Of a DNA stretch of 64,000 nucleotides, positions 61,335-64,000 are shown piece after piece. A program made the position numbers and the translations under genes. Below the pieces are notes generated by a model. It was not told the DNA's origin and made no database searches. It saw nothing but the letters and a program-made list of their open reading frames with translations. Positions within the stretch are counted from its first letter, which is position 1. Each line of letters opens with the position of its first letter. Source of the stretch: Vulcanisaeta moutnovskia 768-28 (GTDB taxonomy: Archaea > Thermoproteota > Thermoprotei > Thermoproteales > Thermocladiaceae); the NCBI RefSeq assembly GCF_000190315.1, contig NC_015151.1, positions 1,612,001 through 1,676,000 of the forward strand, in the 5' to 3' direction.

Positions 61335-61577
61335 CTACTCAATATGCGATACCCTCTTTGTCTGGAAGGACCTTATTTTAATAATAATTCTATATCCACA
61401 GTATGGGCAGTGGACACCAGGTGTTATCATGTCCTCGAGTGAAAACACCCTACCGCATCTGAGGCACATGTACATCTTTCGACCAGCAACCTCACCAGTG
61501 GTCTCCTCACCGCCTTCCCCACTCAATGTACTAGCTGGTTCCCTCTCACCACCCTCCTCAAAGAATTCCTCACTCAC
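61335..61577 (-). CDS. rpoP: RNA polymerase subunit P (Rpb12 homologue)
   Basis: The core MYMCLRCGRVFSLEDMITPGVHCPYCGYRIIIK is the zinc-ribbon RpoP/Rpb12 fold with two CxxC pairs. It is preceded here by a 33-residue acidic Glu/Gly extension not found in the minimal 48-residue subunit. GTG 61577 is leaderless with an AATTTAAGG box 27 nt upstream. The gene stops 2 nt from the convergent amidohydrolase. Confidence 0.9.
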   Translation of the reverse strand: MSEEFFEEGGEREPASTLSGEGGEETTGEVAGRKMYMCLRCGRVFSLEDMITPGVHCPYCGYRIIIKIRSFQTKRVSHIE

Positions 61578-61606
61578 GCCGTATTGATGAAGCAGACCCC
61601 TTAAAT

Positions 61607-62122
61607 TTATTTTTGTACTATTCTCCGAACCCTATCCTCGGCATTAATCCTGCTCAGGATTGGCAATACCCCCGTGGCCACGAAACCCTGCCATGACCTA
61701 TCACCAGCAGCCATCAACTCCCTAATCCTCGTACCACTATAAACCTCCTTATTGAAGAACGGTGTATTAAGGACTTTAATGCCGCCGTATTCAAGGCATA
61801 ACTTCGTGAATTCATCATTAGTGTAGGCTATGTCGAATGATGGGCATTGCTCACGGACATAGGCATACCATAGGGCTGAATCGCCCTTCGTATCGGGTAC
61901 GGCGCAATAGAGGGCCCTATTGACTAGGTTTAACTCCTTAAGCATTGAGTGGAGCATTTCAATCCTCTCACCAACAGTGAATGGGTTCCTAAGCGTAAAC
62001 GACTCATTAGCGGACCCAATTGCAATAACTAACTCGTCATGCCTACTTAATATCCACTTAATTACTTCCTCATGCCCCCTATGCAATGGTTGAAACCTCC
62101 CAACAAACAATGCCCTTACCAT
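61607..62122 (-). CDS. nadM: Nicotinamide-nucleotide adenylyltransferase
   Basis: NadM joins NMN and ATP to make NAD. ALFVGRFQPLHRGHEEVI carries the HxGH nucleotidyltransferase motif, with AIGSANESFTLRNPFTVGERIEML and YSGTRIRELM (ISxTxxR equivalent). The 171-residue length is exactly that of archaeal NadM. ATG 62122 lies 26.5 nt from a GATAAAATAA box that also faces the divergent thioesterase gene. Confidence 0.95.
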   Translation of the reverse strand: MVRALFVGRFQPLHRGHEEVIKWILSRHDELVIAIGSANESFTLRNPFTVGERIEMLHSMLKELNLVNRALYCAVPDTKGDSALWYAYVREQCPSFDIAYTNDEFTKLCLEYGGIKVLNTPFFNKEVYSGTRIRELMAAGDRSWQGFVATGVLPILSRINAEDRVRRIVQK

Positions 62123-62163
62123 ACAGCGCCAGTTAATGAGGGGTTATTTTATCTATTTCCTAA

Positions 62164-63180
62164 ATGATTATGCTTAAATTAATGAGTATCAAGGAGTATA
62201 CTAATATGGTTAGTATTAAGGAGACGGAGGTAGTACTTGTCGAGGCAGTACAACCTTTCGACATTAATTCCCTGGGTAATTTATTCGGCGGTCGAATGCT
62301 CGAGTGGATGGCCAACATAGGCACGGTAGCCGCTACGCGATTCTCAAGAGGCCCAGCAGTCCTTGCATACCTAGATAGGCACTTCTTCATAAGGCCTGTC
62401 AGGCTTGGAGAATTCGTAATACTCAAGGCAAGGGTTGAGTACGTGGGTACGTCTTCCATGGAGGTAAGGATAGAGGCATGGAAGGAGAGCCTAGGTGGTA
62501 AACAGGAATTAGTTACTATGACAACTGCCTCCTACGTGGCTATTGATGAGTATGGAGTTCCAAGGCCAATAAATAATGTGCTAGAGCCGGCAGATAATGA
62601 GAGGCAGCTCTATGAGGAGGCTAAGAAGAGGTATGAGGAGAGAAGGAAGAAAATCGGGGACAGGAAGTTCAAGAGATTCGACATAACGGATCCAACTAGG
62701 GGACTTAGGTGGCGCGTTGATTCTAGTCGTTGGGCAACGCCATCGGATGCCTTCGTTGGTAACCTAGTGTCTGGTGGTAGATTATTGGCGTGGCTTGATG
62801 AGATAGCGGGACTACTCGCGGCTAGGTATTCAGGTGGTGCTGCCGTGACGGGTTCCGTGGATGAAACAGCGTTTTACGCACCAATTAGGGTTGGTGACAT
62901 AGTCACAATTAGAGCTGGAATTACCTACGTTGGTAAGGCGTCAATGGAGATAATGCTTGATGTAATTGCTGAGGGTGCGTATGGACATGCAAGGCATGTA
63001 TGCACGGCATACTATACATATGTTCACGTCGATAGTAATGGGAGACCAGCCCCAGTGCCTGAGTACGTGCCTGTTAATGACTATGAGAAGAGTTTATTCA
63101 CTGAGGGTGAGAGGAGGAGGCAGGTTAGGGATGAGGAGTTGACGAGGATTAAGAGGATGTGGATGAGCCCTGAGTCTTAG
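62164..63180 (+). CDS. Acyl-CoA thioesterase with two hotdog domains
   Basis: Each half has the hotdog signature: GNLFGGRMLEWMANIGTVAATRFSRGPAVLAYLDRHFF and GNLVSGGRLLAWLDEIAGLLAARYSGGAAVTGSVDETAF. The second carries the catalytic-type Asp in WLDEIAG. The 120-residue repeats are joined by a charged helix (YEEAKKRYEERRKK). It hydrolyses acyl-CoA, chain length unknown. The start is uncertain among ATG 62164, 62170, 62182 and 62206. Its 3' end overlaps rrp4 by 32 nt. Confidence 0.88.
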   Translation: MIMLKLMSIKEYTNMVSIKETEVVLVEAVQPFDINSLGNLFGGRMLEWMANIGTVAATRFSRGPAVLAYLDRHFFIRPVRLGEFVILKARVEYVGTSSMEVRIEAWKESLGGKQELVTMTTASYVAIDEYGVPRPINNVLEPADNERQLYEEAKKRYEERRKKIGDRKFKRFDITDPTRGLRWRVDSSRWATPSDAFVGNLVSGGRLLAWLDEIAGLLAARYSGGAAVTGSVDETAFYAPIRVGDIVTIRAGITYVGKASMEIMLDVIAEGAYGHARHVCTAYYTYVHVDSNGRPAPVPEYVPVNDYEKSLFTEGERRRQVRDEELTRIKRMWMSPES

Positions 63181-63886
63181 CGCCCGCCTTCTTCTCCTTA
63201 TACTGAGTCACTATTAACCTGACTCTATCCGTTAACCCACTCGTGTGGCTCTCGCTCTCTATGAACTTTATGATCCTGGCAATAAATGCCTCATCCCCCG
63301 GGTCTTTACACCTAATCCAAACTCTACCGTTCTGGCCGACGGTGACGTCACAATTAAGCTCCTCACTAAATATACTAACCATTGAACCCCTCCTACCGAT
63401 TACCCTGGCCACCTTACTAGCGTCAATCTCAACCAGTGTGCCATTCTCAATCCTACCAAGTCTAGCCTCCTTAAGCGTTAACGTTACTGGGTTGTCCTTA
63501 GTTAGGTTGTAGTCTATTATTCTGGCGAGCACTATATCGCCAATGCCCAGCAGGCTCTTTAAATCAATGGTTGTTAGGTCAATGGGCTTTAGGGTAGCTT
63601 CCTGGACAGGTAGGTATGCTGAGTATGGGGACTTAATATCAATGACCCAACCAGTGAGCCCTATATCAACTACGTAACCAATTACTACATCGCCAACCCT
63701 AGGCTTATAAATACCGCTGAGTGGTATTACCTCCACATCCCTCTCGCTCCTAATGTTTATGAGACCAACAACCGCGGAGTAAGCTACATCACCATCCCAA
63801 TAAACACTACCACCAACATTATAGTCCCTAGTGGCTATGGCATCCCCCGGCAACACTATCTGCCTATCACTAACGTAGAGAGGCAT
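63149..63886 (-). CDS. rrp4: Exosome RNA-binding subunit Rrp4
   Basis: Rrp4 caps the exosome ring and binds substrate RNA. The N-terminal domain (RQIVLPGDAIA), S1 domain (VGDVVIGYVVDIGLTGWVIDI) and KH-like domain (EIDASKVARVIGRRGSMVSIFSEEL) are in order. ATG 63886 (245 aa) is preferred to the longer frame because a TTAAAAATAAAAT box (63911-63923) is about 30 nt upstream. It lies 51 nt after SBDS, keeping part of the usual superoperon. Confidence 0.94.
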   Translation of the reverse strand: MPLYVSDRQIVLPGDAIATRDYNVGGSVYWDGDVAYSAVVGLINIRSERDVEVIPLSGIYKPRVGDVVIGYVVDIGLTGWVIDIKSPYSAYLPVQEATLKPIDLTTIDLKSLLGIGDIVLARIIDYNLTKDNPVTLTLKEARLGRIENGTLVEIDASKVARVIGRRGSMVSIFSEELNCDVTVGQNGRVWIRCKDPGDEAFIARIIKFIESESHTSGLTDRVRLIVTQYKEKKAGAKTQGSSTSS

Positions 63887-63937
63887 AATCAAAATACCCT
63901 GTGGCACCCTATTTTATTTTTAATCCTAGTTCAATTA

Positions 63938-64000
63938 CTATGATGTTGACATTAACTTAACATCCCCTGAACCATGAGTCAACTCATTAACCTTAGCAAT
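63938..64000 (-). CDS. SBDS (SDO1) ribosome maturation protein, C-terminal 20 residues only
   Basis: At the right edge, 20 codons read leftward and end at TAG 63938-63940. KVNELTHGSGDVKLM matches the conserved C-terminus of archaeal SBDS (LT-HG-x-VK pattern), and SBDS is the expected neighbour upstream of rrp4. The assignment rests on this short tail plus gene order. Confidence 0.7.
   Translation of the reverse strand: MAKVNELTHGSGDVKLMSTS

Noticed and set aside
1-64000. CRISPR array, integrated virus, or defence island
   Set aside because: I saw no regularly spaced direct repeats, integrase, capsid or restriction-modification pair; the lone RecB-like nuclease and TnpB are not enough.

Overview
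The window looks like chromosome of a hyperthermophilic crenarchaeon of the Thermoproteales, most likely close to Vulcanisaeta/Caldivirga. The evidence is archaeal-only machinery (TBP, ABCE1, proteasome alpha, Rrp4/41/42, SBDS, RpoP, S25e, Hjc, Cren7), moderate GC, tRNA introns including one in a T-loop, C/D box sRNAs, a PaRep2b-like protein, and very many leaderless genes whose TATA box lies about 27 nt before the start codon. That spacing was used throughout to choose starts. Family assignments come from reading motifs by eye; no database search was run.

Layout. 1-4.5 kb: a partial unknown gene and moeA share one TATA box, followed by small ORFs and a large secreted protein. 4.6-9.3 kb is the most accessory-looking part: a two-intron tRNA-Tyr, a frameshifted PaRep2b-like gene, Cren7, tRNA-Gln, an MFS transporter pseudogene split by a TnpB-only element, and a stop-interrupted Cys-rich ORF coupled to iorB. 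9.3-14 kb: indolepyruvate ferredoxin oxidoreductase (iorAB), a C/D box sRNA, and a large surface protein. 14-18 kb: unknown genes beside RHH and AbrB regulators, a Gfo/Idh oxidoreductase and an intron-containing tRNA-Val. 18-27 kb: a dehydrogenase downstream of ABCE1, PAP2 phosphatase, a psmA / Cys-cluster / trmI operon, a NifX-like/His-rich/methyltransferase fusion, a metalloprotease and phosphoglycolate phosphatase. 27-41 kb: a radical SAM/B12 protein, PRTase, stomatin-NfeD pair, HAD and PHP phosphatase families, AMMECR1, a cobalamin adenosyltransferase-like protein, a two-subunit FAD dehydrogenase and Hsp20. 41-50 kb: PhoU-like regulator, HemK-like methyltransferase, a membrane-anchored winged-helix regulator, S25e, the TBP operon with Hjc, geranylgeranyl reductase and MtnA. 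50-64 kb: M32 carboxypeptidase, a RecB-like nuclease, a C/D box sRNA, Rrp42 and Rrp41, GNAT, glycosyltransferase, a P-loop ATPase pair, HIT, HDAC-family amidohydrolase, RpoP, NadM, a double-hotdog thioesterase, Rrp4 and the C-terminus of SBDS.

How the genes fit together. Much of the window is information processing: transcription (TBP, RpoP), ribosome recycling and RNA decay (ABCE1, exosome, SBDS), tRNA maturation and modification (intron-bearing tRNAs, TrmI, C/D sRNAs) and proteolysis. The genes psmA, SBDS, rrp4, rrp41, rrp42 and rpoP, which often form one archaeal superoperon, are spread here over about 40 kb. The rest is metabolism: 2-oxoacid/aromatic amino acid oxidation, methionine salvage, NAD synthesis, lipid saturation, molybdopterin and cobalamin cofactors.

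The most distinctive observations are: (i) two divergent leaderless gene pairs, each with starts exactly 54 nt apart around a single central TATA box; (ii) a tRNA-Tyr with a canonical intron plus a T-loop intron, both with exact bulge-helix-bulge geometry; (iii) two well-formed C/D box sRNAs and a third overlapping a HAD gene start; (iv) a TnpB with an intact RuvC triad but no visible zinc ribbon; (v) a NifX-like/His-rich/methyltransferase fusion. No CRISPR array, defence island or wholly new multi-gene system could be supported.
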